Positions 1-5,792 of a stretch of 5,792 nt of DNA are shown piece after piece. Source of the DNA: Actinomycetota bacterium (GTDB taxonomy: Bacteria > Actinomycetota > Actinomycetes > Propionibacteriales > Propionibacteriaceae). The position numbers were made by a program, and so were the translations under genes. The notes beneath the pieces are model-generated. The model worked only from the letters and a program-made list of their open reading frames with translations. It ran no database searches and had not been told where the DNA came from. How positions within the stretch are numbered: position 1 is the first letter of the stretch; each line of letters opens with the position of its first letter. The stretch is taken from the NCBI GenBank assembly GCA_016213595.1, contig JACRAA010000458.1, forward strand, positions 1-5,792, read 5' to 3'.

Positions 1-2
1 CT

Positions 3-3000
3 GAGGCTGTCTTCCCCGTTGGCGAAAACGAGGATGGCACGGTTCGCCGCATCGCTCTTTGTGAAGAGAGTGCTTTCTACCCACCGGCATCGTCAGCTGA
101 GGAACTTCCGCTACGTCGAATCCGGTTCTTGGCCCATGCCGTTTGCTGGGGGCAACTCGGTCGGTCGGAACAGCGGTCTGTCCTCGACGACCGAATGAAG
201 GCTTGGGACGCACTCTTCAGCATCAAGGAGTTTCGCTTCGAGGAAGTCATGCGCGCGGCGGTCCTCCCTGGCCTCACTCGTACCGGTGGAGTCGACACGG
301 AACTTCGCGCAGCCAACCGCTCGATCGAGGCACTCGCAACGATCTGCCGCCTCGCTGGCAAGACAACGAAGGCGGACCATCCGCTCCCGATGGGCCGCCT
401 CGGCTCGGACCGTGCCTTCTTCAATCTGAGCCGCCTCGACGTGCCATGCCGATCGGAAGACGACGACCTCGCGTGGGCGCCGGCCCACCAGGTGTACTTC
501 GGGCGAGATTGGGTCGGCGAGGACTCCGTGGAGGGAATCGTCGAAGCGATGGCGGCGGCCGGAGAGCGGCTCGACGTGAAGTTTCTGGCGTCACCGGAAG
601 CTTTCGCTGCATACTCCAGCGCTATCGGAGTGCGCGTCGACGAAGACGAGGGGGCAGAACGCGAACCCGATGATGACGAGGGCGAAGTCGACCTTGAAGA
701 CGACACGGACGAAGCACTCGAAACGACGGTTGATGACAGATGGCGCAACTTCTTCGCATGGCTCGGAGTCAGCCGAGGTCTGCGACTCGTCCATTTCCAC
801 GACGTCGACGACACCGGTACGGGCTGGACGAGCACGAAGGGTCTCGGACTCCCCGGCGGTTGGGCTTTCGCAGCCCTCGAAGACGCTTGGACGGACTACC
901 TGGAAGCCCTAACCGGCTCCCTCGAAGCCGACCCACGCTGGGACTCCACAGACCACTACCTCTACCAAGCACACAACCTCGACCGCCTTGATGAAATCGC
1001 GGCCGTCGCTCAGCGGGCGGGCAACGATGTCGCGACCGAGTTCCTCAATCATCTGGTGCGCAATTGGTCCTCCTACTCACAACACACTCAGGCCGAGCTC
1101 GCGCTTGTGCCAAAAGGCAAGCAGCCTTCTCAGCGCAACAGCCCGCAGCGGGCATTCAGCGAGGAGCGGGCGCCCGGCGGTCCCGACTTCTGGCTCCACC
1201 GCCTCCGCAATCACGCGGTCTGCCCAACGAGCCACGGCCCTCGTCGTCCAAGCCAGACCTGGAGGCGCACCGATGAGTTGGAACGCCGGCTCGGCCGTAG
1301 CGGACGCAACGCTGACGCCTACCTCCCCGAGCTCAGCCAACCTGAGGGCACCTCGCCGGCTCAGCTCCGCGCGTGCCTAGACGAGCTACAAGTTCGTGGC
1401 GAACTCACACCAGCAGCATTTACAACTGATGACGCTGGCGAACTGTGCGTTCGCCTCTCTCAGGTCTACGCCGACGGAGTCACCGAGCAGGTCGCGCGGC
1501 GACAGCTCCGACCGCTCTACCGAGAACTCTTCGAGCTGCTCGCAGGCACGAACACTGACGCGACCACGCCACTCGCCGACGCGCCCCTTGCCGCACGGAC
1601 CTCCACCGGCATCACCTTCCTCCCTGCGAGGGAGGTCCTGTACGCGGCCGTCTCCGGAAGTCGCGAACGAAGCGGCGTGCAGGATCGTGTGCCTCTTTTC
1701 GTTCTGGAGGCAGAACCCGGGGCGAACCGTCCGCTACGCGAGCTGTTTGGCACCCCGCTCCTTGAGAGCGCGCTGGAGTGGAGCGTTCAGCCAGGAGAAG
1801 TCGTACTCGACGAAACCCAGTTGTCGACCTTCCGACAAGGACTGACGGAGCTCCTGCCGCCCCTCCTCGCACGTCTCAGCGCCGACCGGGCAGACCGAAG
1901 CCGCCTCGACAAGAAGGTGCTGACCGAGTTCGCCCAGCAGATCGAACCGGTCGAAGCGCTTTCGATGAGCTGTACGTTCCGCGGAGAGGACCTTGGGAGC
2001 ATCCCTCAGCGGGCGTACCACGTCCGACGTACGGAAAGAGACGAGTTCCAGGGCTTCGTCGTGTGGACTGGGCCCGCATGGCCGCCCGTCGCAGAGGATG
2101 CACAGGCCCTCGCGATGGCGCTGGCCGAAGCCCTCGAAGTCAACACGGTCGAGACCTTTCTGTCCTTCATCAACGCCAACCCCACCATGCGCCGACAACT
2201 GCTTGACCTGGCGGGCGCATCAGACAAGTGGCAAGAAGTAACTGAGGAACTCGCGAGTGGCGATGACGAGTCCGACACCTCTGACGACGGAACCGGCGAG
2301 GACACGAACTTCCAGTCCGACGGCGAATCGACAGAAGCAGACGCCGGAGCACGCCCCGCGACACCGCCAGCAGCCCAGCAAGCCGCGGCTCGCGTTCCGC
2401 TTCACAGCTTCGAGGACCTCCTCATCGACGGCGAGGTCATACGAGTCTCTGGAGCGACGCCAAAGACATCGACTGGCGGCAAGGGCACCGGCGGTGGCAC
2501 GACGACCGAGGACGCTCCCAGCGGCTCACGCGGTGCGCCGCGAGCAGCCCAGGGAACTGACCTGAACGAGCTGGATCGGCTCGGCATGCGCATCACGTTC
2601 GCGTTCGAGCAACGTCGTTTCCCAGGACGTTCTACCGCGGTCCTGCCCAGCGACCAACCCGCGCCAGACGCGGATGTCCTGATCGTAGACGTCAGCTCTC
2701 CGAGCATGATCAAGGAGGCCGTCAGCCAGTCCTCGGTCGTGAAGGCAGTCTTCGAGACCCTCCGGGGTCAGGGCATTAGCGACCTGTTTCCAGGGTTCGA
2801 CATCCTCACGATCAATGGGACTGAGATCGACCGAATGATCGAGCTCAAGTCCTCCGGAGTCGATGCCCAGGTTCAGGCGATGAGCTGGAACGAGTGGAAG
2901 ACCGCCGGCGGTAATGTGCGCCACCGCTTCTGGCTCTACCTCGTCGGCAACCTCCGCGCCGACCTCCAAGACGCGATCCCGTTCGTGCGCGCCGTCCAGG

Positions 3001-3137
3001 ACCCCTTTGGCACCCTCGCCTCCTCCAGTTCCGAGGACGTCATTCGCAAACGCACCGTTCAACTCCGCGTCAGGGAGTTCGAAGCGGCCGACGAACTCAA
3101 GCTGGCGCTGCGAGCGACGCCAGGGGCAGGCGACTGA
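3..3137 (+). CDS. Large NOV_C (DUF3883) domain protein, 5' end outside the window
   Basis: The frame is open from base 3 to the TGA at 3135-3137, giving 1044 residues with no start. The TTG at 129 is an internal Leu codon, because the open frame and protein-like sequence continue upstream of it. Residue numbers count from base 3. Residues 1-210 are mixed alpha/beta with several Trp. Residues 213-247 are an acidic linker, and 248-750 form a long, mostly helical region with no motif I recognise. Residues 753-798 are a second Asp/Glu/Ser-rich linker, and about 818-852 a Gly/Thr/Ser-rich linker. Residues 853-1035 match NOV_C: VDVSSPSMI, then GFDI (Asp933), IELKSS (Glu947, Lys949), MSWNEWK and FWLYLVGNL. 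Asp plus E-x-K fits a PD-(D/E)XK-like fold, so DNA binding or cleavage is possible. Family members often have an N-terminal sacsin/HATPase-like ATP-binding domain, which would lie upstream. A phage-defence role is inference. GC is lower than in the downstream genes. The NOV_C call is firm, the function is not. Confidence 0.85.
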   Translation, partial: EAVFPVGENEDGTVRRIALCEESAFYPPASSAEELPLRRIRFLAHAVCWGQLGRSEQRSVLDDRMKAWDALFSIKEFRFEEVMRAAVLPGLTRTGGVDTELRAANRSIEALATICRLAGKTTKADHPLPMGRLGSDRAFFNLSRLDVPCRSEDDDLAWAPAHQVYFGRDWVGEDSVEGIVEAMAAAGERLDVKFLASPEAFAAYSSAIGVRVDEDEGAEREPDDDEGEVDLEDDTDEALETTVDDRWRNFFAWLGVSRGLRLVHFHDVDDTGTGWTSTKGLGLPGGWAFAALEDAWTDYLEALTGSLEADPRWDSTDHYLYQAHNLDRLDEIAAVAQRAGNDVATEFLNHLVRNWSSYSQHTQAELALVPKGKQPSQRNSPQRAFSEERAPGGPDFWLHRLRNHAVCPTSHGPRRPSQTWRRTDELERRLGRSGRNADAYLPELSQPEGTSPAQLRACLDELQVRGELTPAAFTTDDAGELCVRLSQVYADGVTEQVARRQLRPLYRELFELLAGTNTDATTPLADAPLAARTSTGITFLPAREVLYAAVSGSRERSGVQDRVPLFVLEAEPGANRPLRELFGTPLLESALEWSVQPGEVVLDETQLSTFRQGLTELLPPLLARLSADRADRSRLDKKVLTEFAQQIEPVEALSMSCTFRGEDLGSIPQRAYHVRRTERDEFQGFVVWTGPAWPPVAEDAQALAMALAEALEVNTVETFLSFINANPTMRRQLLDLAGASDKWQEVTEELASGDDESDTSDDGTGEDTNFQSDGESTEADAGARPATPPAAQQAAARVPLHSFEDLLIDGEVIRVSGATPKTSTGGKGTGGGTTTEDAPSGSRGAPRAAQGTDLNELDRLGMRITFAFEQRRFPGRSTAVLPSDQPAPDADVLIVDVSSPSMIKEAVSQSSVVKAVFETLRGQGISDLFPGFDILTINGTEIDRMIELKSSGVDAQVQAMSWNEWKTAGGNVRHRFWLYLVGNLRADLQDAIPFVRAVQDPFGTLASSSSEDVIRKRTVQLRVREFEAADELKLALRATPGAGD

Positions 3138-3243
3138 CTCACCCAGGGCACTTGCTGAACTGTCCTGATGGAGGCTCCATGCGCACACCTGACTACTGAG
3201 AGCGGATGCCATTCGGGCACCGCCCGACGTCAGGAGTCAGACG
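3138..3243. other. 106-base gap between the NOV_C gene and ssb
   Basis: No gene fits here. The first half has one weak hairpin: 3144-3150 can pair with 3161-3167 (seven pairs, one of them G-U) around a ten-base loop, with no T-run after it, so it is a poor terminator candidate. The second half has the leader structure listed separately. I see no convincing -35/-10 pair. TTGCTG at 3152-3157 resembles a -35 box but no TANNNT follows at a normal distance. The composition step between the two gene blocks falls at about this gap. Confidence 0.5.
3188..3234 (+). promoter_or_regulatory. Possible RNA structure covering the ssb ribosome site
   Basis: A six-pair hairpin, TCGGGC (3213-3218), loop ACC, GCCCGA (3222-3227), sits inside a possible outer stem of CCTGAC (3188-3193) with GTCAGG (3229-3234). 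The outer stem would cover the first three bases of the AGGAG ribosome site at 3232-3236, which lies seven bases before the ssb ATG. An alternative outer stem, 3189-3194 with 3235-3240, covers the rest of that site. If formed, these could lower translation of ssb. Six-base matches are common in GC-rich DNA, so this is only suggestive. Confidence 0.25.
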
Positions 3244-3675
3244 ATGACGATTCCCACCCAGATGAGCCTGCACGGGTTCATCGCGACAGCGCCGGAGCTC
3301 ACGTTCACCGGCAAGGGGCACGCCAGGTTCTTCTGCCGGGTCGGCATCGAGCAGCACCGCAAGGAGGTCGATGGGTCGTTCACCAAGCTCGACCCCGTCT
3401 TCTGCGACATGGTCCTGTTCGACCGCGCGGCCGAGCGGGCCTACCCGCGGTTCAAGCCGGGCGACCAGATCGTCGCGTCCGGCTACATCCACGAGTACGA
3501 GCAGGGACGACCCGGCGGTCCCAGCGAGATCCGTGAGCAGTTCGTCGCCCGCCAGATCGGACACGACTGCTGTCGCACCCGCTACGTCGTCGACCGCAAC
3601 CCGGCCACGCAACCCGACCCGCCGACCAACGAGATGAACGTGGTCAACGAGCCGGCGCAGGTCGTCGGCATCTGA
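3244..3675 (+). CDS. ssb: Single-stranded DNA-binding protein, short form without acidic tip
   Basis: This 143-residue protein binds single-stranded DNA during replication, repair or plasmid/element transfer. The OB-fold pattern covers roughly residues 5-115: an early Leu-x-Gly-Phe-Ile strand, TFTGKGHARFFCRVG, then FCDMVLFDRAAERA and FKPGDQIVASGYIHEY. These match the SSB core 'G.lt.dPElr.t..G..v..f.vA', '..AE.....KGd.v.v.G.l'. The start is supported by AGGAG seven bases upstream (3232-3236). Chromosomal SSBs usually have a long Gly-rich tail ending in an acidic DDxPF-type tip that recruits partner proteins. This one has a short Pro/Asn tail ending in PAQVVGI, with no acidic tip. Residues 106-107 are a Cys pair. 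The size and tail suggest an element-borne copy rather than the housekeeping gene. It lies 11 bases before the next gene, so the two are probably co-transcribed. Confidence 0.9.
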   Translation: MTIPTQMSLHGFIATAPELTFTGKGHARFFCRVGIEQHRKEVDGSFTKLDPVFCDMVLFDRAAERAYPRFKPGDQIVASGYIHEYEQGRPGGPSEIREQFVARQIGHDCCRTRYVVDRNPATQPDPPTNEMNVVNEPAQVVGI

Positions 3676-3686
3676 GGGCCAGTGCG

Positions 3687-4265
3687 ATGAGCACCGACGT
3701 CGAGTCCGGCCAGCGGGCGCCGGAGTTCGAGGGCGGCGACTCGTTCGAGGAGTTCGGCGGTCCCGAGGCTGTGTTCGGGACCGCTGACTTCGACGATGAG
3801 CGGCCGTTGCGCCCGATCGACTGGAACACCCTGACCGCGGACGAGGCACTCGTCGAGTGGGGGGACCTCGACAAGTTCGTGAAGTGGCTGCGCCTCTCCT
3901 ACGGGCTCCCGCCGGCCGTGGTTCCGCCGTTGTGGCATCGCCACGATGAGCTGATCTGGGAGCTTTCCGCGCTCCACACGGCCAGGGTCAATGCCTACGA
4001 CCCCGAAGCCTCACCCTCTGCTCCACTGGCGTGGCATCGCGAGTTCCGCGAGTGTCAGCAGCGGCTCCGGGAGTGGGTGTCTCTGAGTGGCACCCGGCTG
4101 GACCGCGACCGGCCAACGAGGCAGACCGCGTGGCCCGGCGAACCGCCGTACGACCCCGCACCCGAGGTCGAGATCGTTGACCGCGACGGCGACTTCGCGG
4201 CGTTCGTGGCCGAGGACATCGCCGCACGTCGAGCGATGGAGGCCGGACTCGGGTTCGCCTGGTAG
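3687..4265 (+). CDS. Conserved 192-residue protein, DUF4913-like, mobile-element associated
   Basis: The start ATG at 3687 has GAGGG at 3674-3678, overlapping the ssb stop codon, at eight-base spacing. Residues 1-45 are acidic, Gly-rich and probably disordered. Residues 55-135 look folded: WGDLDKFVKWLRLSYGL, then VVPPLWHRHDELIWELSALH, a YDP turn, PLAWHREF and RLREWV. The order of FV..L..Y, W..H.EL, aLh.A, WHR and RL..W resembles DUF4913 and related proteins of actinobacterial conjugative elements and plasmids, whose function I do not know. The family match is from memory and distant: the double-Trp motif usual in DUF4913 is replaced here by LWHRH. Residues 136-192 are a Pro/Asp-rich tail ending in a short helix. 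No membrane segment or signal peptide is visible. The spacing implies a shared transcript with ssb. Gene reality is well supported; the family name is tentative. Confidence 0.8.
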   Translation: MSTDVESGQRAPEFEGGDSFEEFGGPEAVFGTADFDDERPLRPIDWNTLTADEALVEWGDLDKFVKWLRLSYGLPPAVVPPLWHRHDELIWELSALHTARVNAYDPEASPSAPLAWHREFRECQQRLREWVSLSGTRLDRDRPTRQTAWPGEPPYDPAPEVEIVDRDGDFAAFVAEDIAARRAMEAGLGFAW

Positions 4266-4304
4266 TCGCCCGCCTCGCCGTGCACATCTGCTCCTCACAC
4301 CCGG

Positions 4305-4313
4305 TTGTCCACA
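4305..4313 (+). promoter_or_regulatory. Single DnaA box, TTGTCCACA
   Basis: TTGTCCACA is the form preferred by actinobacterial DnaA (known from Streptomyces and mycobacteria), one base from the E. coli consensus TTATCCACA. It falls in a non-coding gap close to an ssb gene. I found no second clear box in the window, so an origin is not supported. A lone box could instead place the downstream gene pair under DnaA control, or be chance. Confidence 0.4.
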
Positions 4314-4338
4314 GCCACGCCACCTCGTGCTCGGCGTA

Positions 4339-4350
4339 CCCGCCGGCGGG
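4339..4350. repeat. 12-base perfect palindrome CCCGCCGGCGGG
   Basis: The two halves CCCGCC and GGCGGG are exact reverse complements with no spacer. It lies 42 bases before the next start codon, where an operator could sit. Short all-GC palindromes arise easily in DNA of this composition, so confidence that it is functional is low. Confidence 0.2.
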
Positions 4351-4392
4351 CTCGACGGTGAAAGGCACGCCACTTCTCGAAAGGACTCCCCC

Positions 4393-4689
4393 ATGCTGCT
4401 CGCCCACGCGGTGACCCTCGCGGAAGCCCGCTCCTACGTCGCCGCCCTGGCCGACGCCGCGCTCACGACGGATGCGTCGATCGAGTACGACCGCGTGCTG
4501 CTCCAGATCGACTTCATCCACGGCGACTTCATCCCCGGCATCAGCCCGGTCCCGGTCACCAACCGCGACGTCCTCTTCGAAGTCGCCGAGTCGGCCATCG
4601 AGGACCTCGTCAGGCACGGCATCGACTCGCTGACCGTCGAGCTCGTCCTCGACATGCTGTGGGTCGCCCGAGAACTGGATGCGCCCTGA
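4393..4689 (+). CDS. Small 98-residue protein of unknown function
   Basis: I chose the ATG at 4393 because AAAGGA (4380-4385) lies seven bases upstream. Earlier in-frame starts would run through the gap and into the previous gene. The product is acidic and probably two helical segments around a short loop: residues 8-26 (Ala-rich helix), 33-45 with VLLQIDFIHGDFIPGIS, then a Val/Glu-rich helical half from about 58 to 96 ending MLWVARELDAP. I see no membrane segment, Cys pair or DNA-binding motif that I recognise. Strong G/C bias at third codon positions supports a real gene. Its stop overlaps the start of the next gene by one base (TGATG), so the two are likely translated together and may act together. 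The size and acidity would suit an adaptor or regulatory partner, but that is only a guess. Confidence 0.75.
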   Translation: MLLAHAVTLAEARSYVAALADAALTTDASIEYDRVLLQIDFIHGDFIPGISPVPVTNRDVLFEVAESAIEDLVRHGIDSLTVELVLDMLWVARELDAP

Positions 4690-5792
4690 TGTACGGCGAG
4701 ACCAGCGGGATGCTCCGCGACGCGCTGAGTGAACTGCTGCGGCAGCACCGCATCCAGCAACGCATCGGCGGCGCCGGCCTGCACACGGTCCCCGAGACCA
4801 CGACTCCCGATGAGCGGAAGGTGATCGGTGAGCAGATCGCGCGCTACCGCCACACCGTACTCGTCTGGAGCCACCAGGCGATGCGTGCCGCCAACCCGCA
4901 CATCAACCTCGAAGGAAGCACCGGCCGCACGCGTGGCCCTGCCGAGGAGCTGCGCTATCGCCTGGAAGCCACACTCGGCGCTATCGAGTTCAACCTGTCG
5001 ACGATTGACGAGCTGGTCACCGAGCAGCCGTTCCCGCTCGTCGACACGTGGCGTCAGGCGGCGCGTGCCTGCGTACTCGGCGAGCACGACTTCGCCAACG
5101 GCGTCGGGTACGGCCGTCTGTTTGAAGCCCAGTGCTTGACCGTCCTCAAGGACGCGGCGGAAGTGGTGCGTGCGGTCGTCCGCCTCGACCGTCGCTATGC
5201 CAACATCCCCGGCTGGCAGCCACTCAAGGAGCCGGGCCGTCTTGGACGTGCGGCCGAGACTTGCGTGACATGGGCGGGATACGGCGAGCCGGACTACACC
5301 GTCGACCTTCGCGGATGGCGGCCCGAAGCAACGCTGATCGAAGGACCTGGGCTGCCCGGGATCACTGGCGTGCTCCAGGCCCAACACAACCTGCTCATCC
5401 ATCTCGGGACGTTCCCCACCGCCCACAACCTGCGTGTCGTTCTCGACTCCCAACGCATCGTCTCCCGCGAGACCGCCCGCCGACTCCAAACCATCGACCC
5501 GACCGTCGCGGTCCGGTGGGAGGGGCGTGCTGAGACCTACGGGCGACTCGTCCACGAGACCCGTGACCTCGGCGGCATGGTCGGCAACGGCGGACACGCC
5601 GCCGGTCAGGGCTCGGTCGCGGCCGTCCGCATGGAGAAGCTTGGCCGGGACGGACTCACAGACCCACAAGCAGGTCGGCTCCAGCGGCTCAGCGCGGGCA
5701 TCGACCAACGGATCTGCAACGTCATCGAGCACGGCGTCGCCCAGCGTCTCTACTTCCAACGCATCAACGTGCCCGGCCTCGACGACCACAAC
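4689..5792 (+). CDS. Unknown protein, first 368 residues, 3' end outside the window
   Basis: The frame is open from ATG 4689 to the last base with no stop. That start shares its A with the TGA of the previous gene; there is no strong ribosome site of its own, which fits translational coupling. Third codon positions are strongly G/C throughout. The product is soluble-looking and largely helical up to about residue 190: RQHRIQQRIGG (18-28), a long helix through IARYRHTVLVWSHQAM, then LRYRLEATLGAIEFNLSTIDELV, and LFEAQCLTVLKDAAEVVRAVVRL. Residues 219-240 are a Gly/Pro-rich turn and a hydrophobic helix (GPGLPGITGVLQAQHNLLIHLG). Residues 268-320 include VAVRWEGRAETYGRLVHETRDL and a Gly-rich GGMVGNGGHAAGQGS loop. 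I recognise no catalytic motif, Walker box or membrane span. Its place after ssb suggests an actinobacterial mobile-element core gene, but the function is unknown. Confidence 0.8.
   Translation, partial: MYGETSGMLRDALSELLRQHRIQQRIGGAGLHTVPETTTPDERKVIGEQIARYRHTVLVWSHQAMRAANPHINLEGSTGRTRGPAEELRYRLEATLGAIEFNLSTIDELVTEQPFPLVDTWRQAARACVLGEHDFANGVGYGRLFEAQCLTVLKDAAEVVRAVVRLDRRYANIPGWQPLKEPGRLGRAAETCVTWAGYGEPDYTVDLRGWRPEATLIEGPGLPGITGVLQAQHNLLIHLGTFPTAHNLRVVLDSQRIVSRETARRLQTIDPTVAVRWEGRAETYGRLVHETRDLGGMVGNGGHAAGQGSVAAVRMEKLGRDGLTDPQAGRLQRLSAGIDQRICNVIEHGVAQRLYFQRINVPGLDDHN

Larger units (their letters stand above)
4266..4392. other. 127-base gap with DnaA box and palindrome
   Basis: This gap splits the ssb pair from the last two genes. 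An open frame from the third gene runs back through it to 4087, but that would overlap the 192-residue gene and ignore the good ribosome site at 4380-4385, so I treat it as non-coding. It holds the DnaA-type box and the palindrome listed separately. No T-run terminator and no clear promoter hexamer pair are seen. Confidence 0.55.

Noticed and set aside
129..131. TTG as the start of the first gene
   Set aside because: The frame is open to base 3, the upstream residues read as part of the same protein, and no ribosome site precedes the TTG.
1060..1380. Possible frameshift in the first gene, where several other frames are open
   Set aside because: The main frame stays open, with plausible folded sequence (FWLHRLRNHAVCPTSHG, then a Leu/Glu-rich helix), so no break is needed.
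3144..3167. Rho-independent terminator after the NOV_C gene
   Set aside because: The stem is only seven pairs with one G-U, the loop is ten bases, and no T-run follows.
2526..3212. 228-codon minus-strand frame opposite the NOV_C domain
   Set aside because: The + strand encodes clear NOV_C motifs here, so the reverse frame is a shadow.
3168..3536. 122-codon + frame starting in the gap before ssb
   Set aside because: It overlaps most of ssb in another frame, has an Arg/His/Pro-rich product and no family resemblance; ssb is certain.
3193..3849. 218-codon minus-strand frame across ssb and the next gene
   Set aside because: It spans two good + strand genes and their ribosome sites, and its product is Arg/Ser/Pro-rich with no domain-like pattern.
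4087..4392. N-terminal extension of the 98-residue protein
   Set aside because: It would overlap the 192-residue gene by about 180 bases and is Arg/Pro-rich, while ATG 4393 has a well-placed AAAGGA site.
4434..5789. 451-codon open frame on the minus strand
   Set aside because: It lies antisense to two + strand genes with strong G/C third positions and a coupled start. Its codon boundaries coincide with those of the + genes, and its product is a low-complexity Val/Asp/Gly/Ala mix, as expected of a high-GC shadow frame.

Overview
The window looks like accessory DNA from a high-GC actinobacterium. Codons in the clear genes end mostly in G or C, starts carry AGGAG/AAGGA-type ribosome sites, and the small genes beside the single-stranded DNA-binding protein resemble those on actinobacterial integrative conjugative elements and plasmids. 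No relaxase, integrase, conjugation ATPase, tRNA, rRNA, CRISPR array or insertion sequence is visible, so the mobile-element assignment rests on gene content and remains inference. All supported genes are on the + strand.

Positions 3-3137 hold the last 1044 residues of a large protein whose start lies upstream. Its C-terminus matches the NOV_C (DUF3883) domain and shows a D...E-L-K motif like that of PD-(D/E)XK nuclease folds. Two acidic linkers and a Gly/Thr/Ser-rich linker separate its domains. Proteins of this kind are often sacsin-like ATP-binding proteins found in bacterial defence regions; the N-terminal part that would settle this is missing here.

Positions 3138-3243 are a 106-base gap with possible RNA hairpins, one touching the ribosome site of the next gene. 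A step in base composition falls near this gap: sampled rows of the first gene average about 61% GC, and rows after it about 70%. This suggests a join between a cargo gene and a different backbone.

Positions 3244-5792 hold four genes: an SSB protein without the usual acidic tip (3244-3675), a Trp/His-rich 192-residue protein with a DUF4913-like look (3687-4265), a 98-residue protein of unknown function (4393-4689), and the first 368 residues of an unknown protein that runs off the window (4689-5792). SSB and the 192-residue gene are 11 bases apart, and the last two overlap by one base. A 127-base gap between the pairs holds a perfect actinobacterial-type DnaA box (TTGTCCACA) and a 12-base palindrome. 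The likely reading is a DNA-maintenance or transfer block of a mobile element next to a possible defence gene. The functional link between the two parts is not shown by the sequence.
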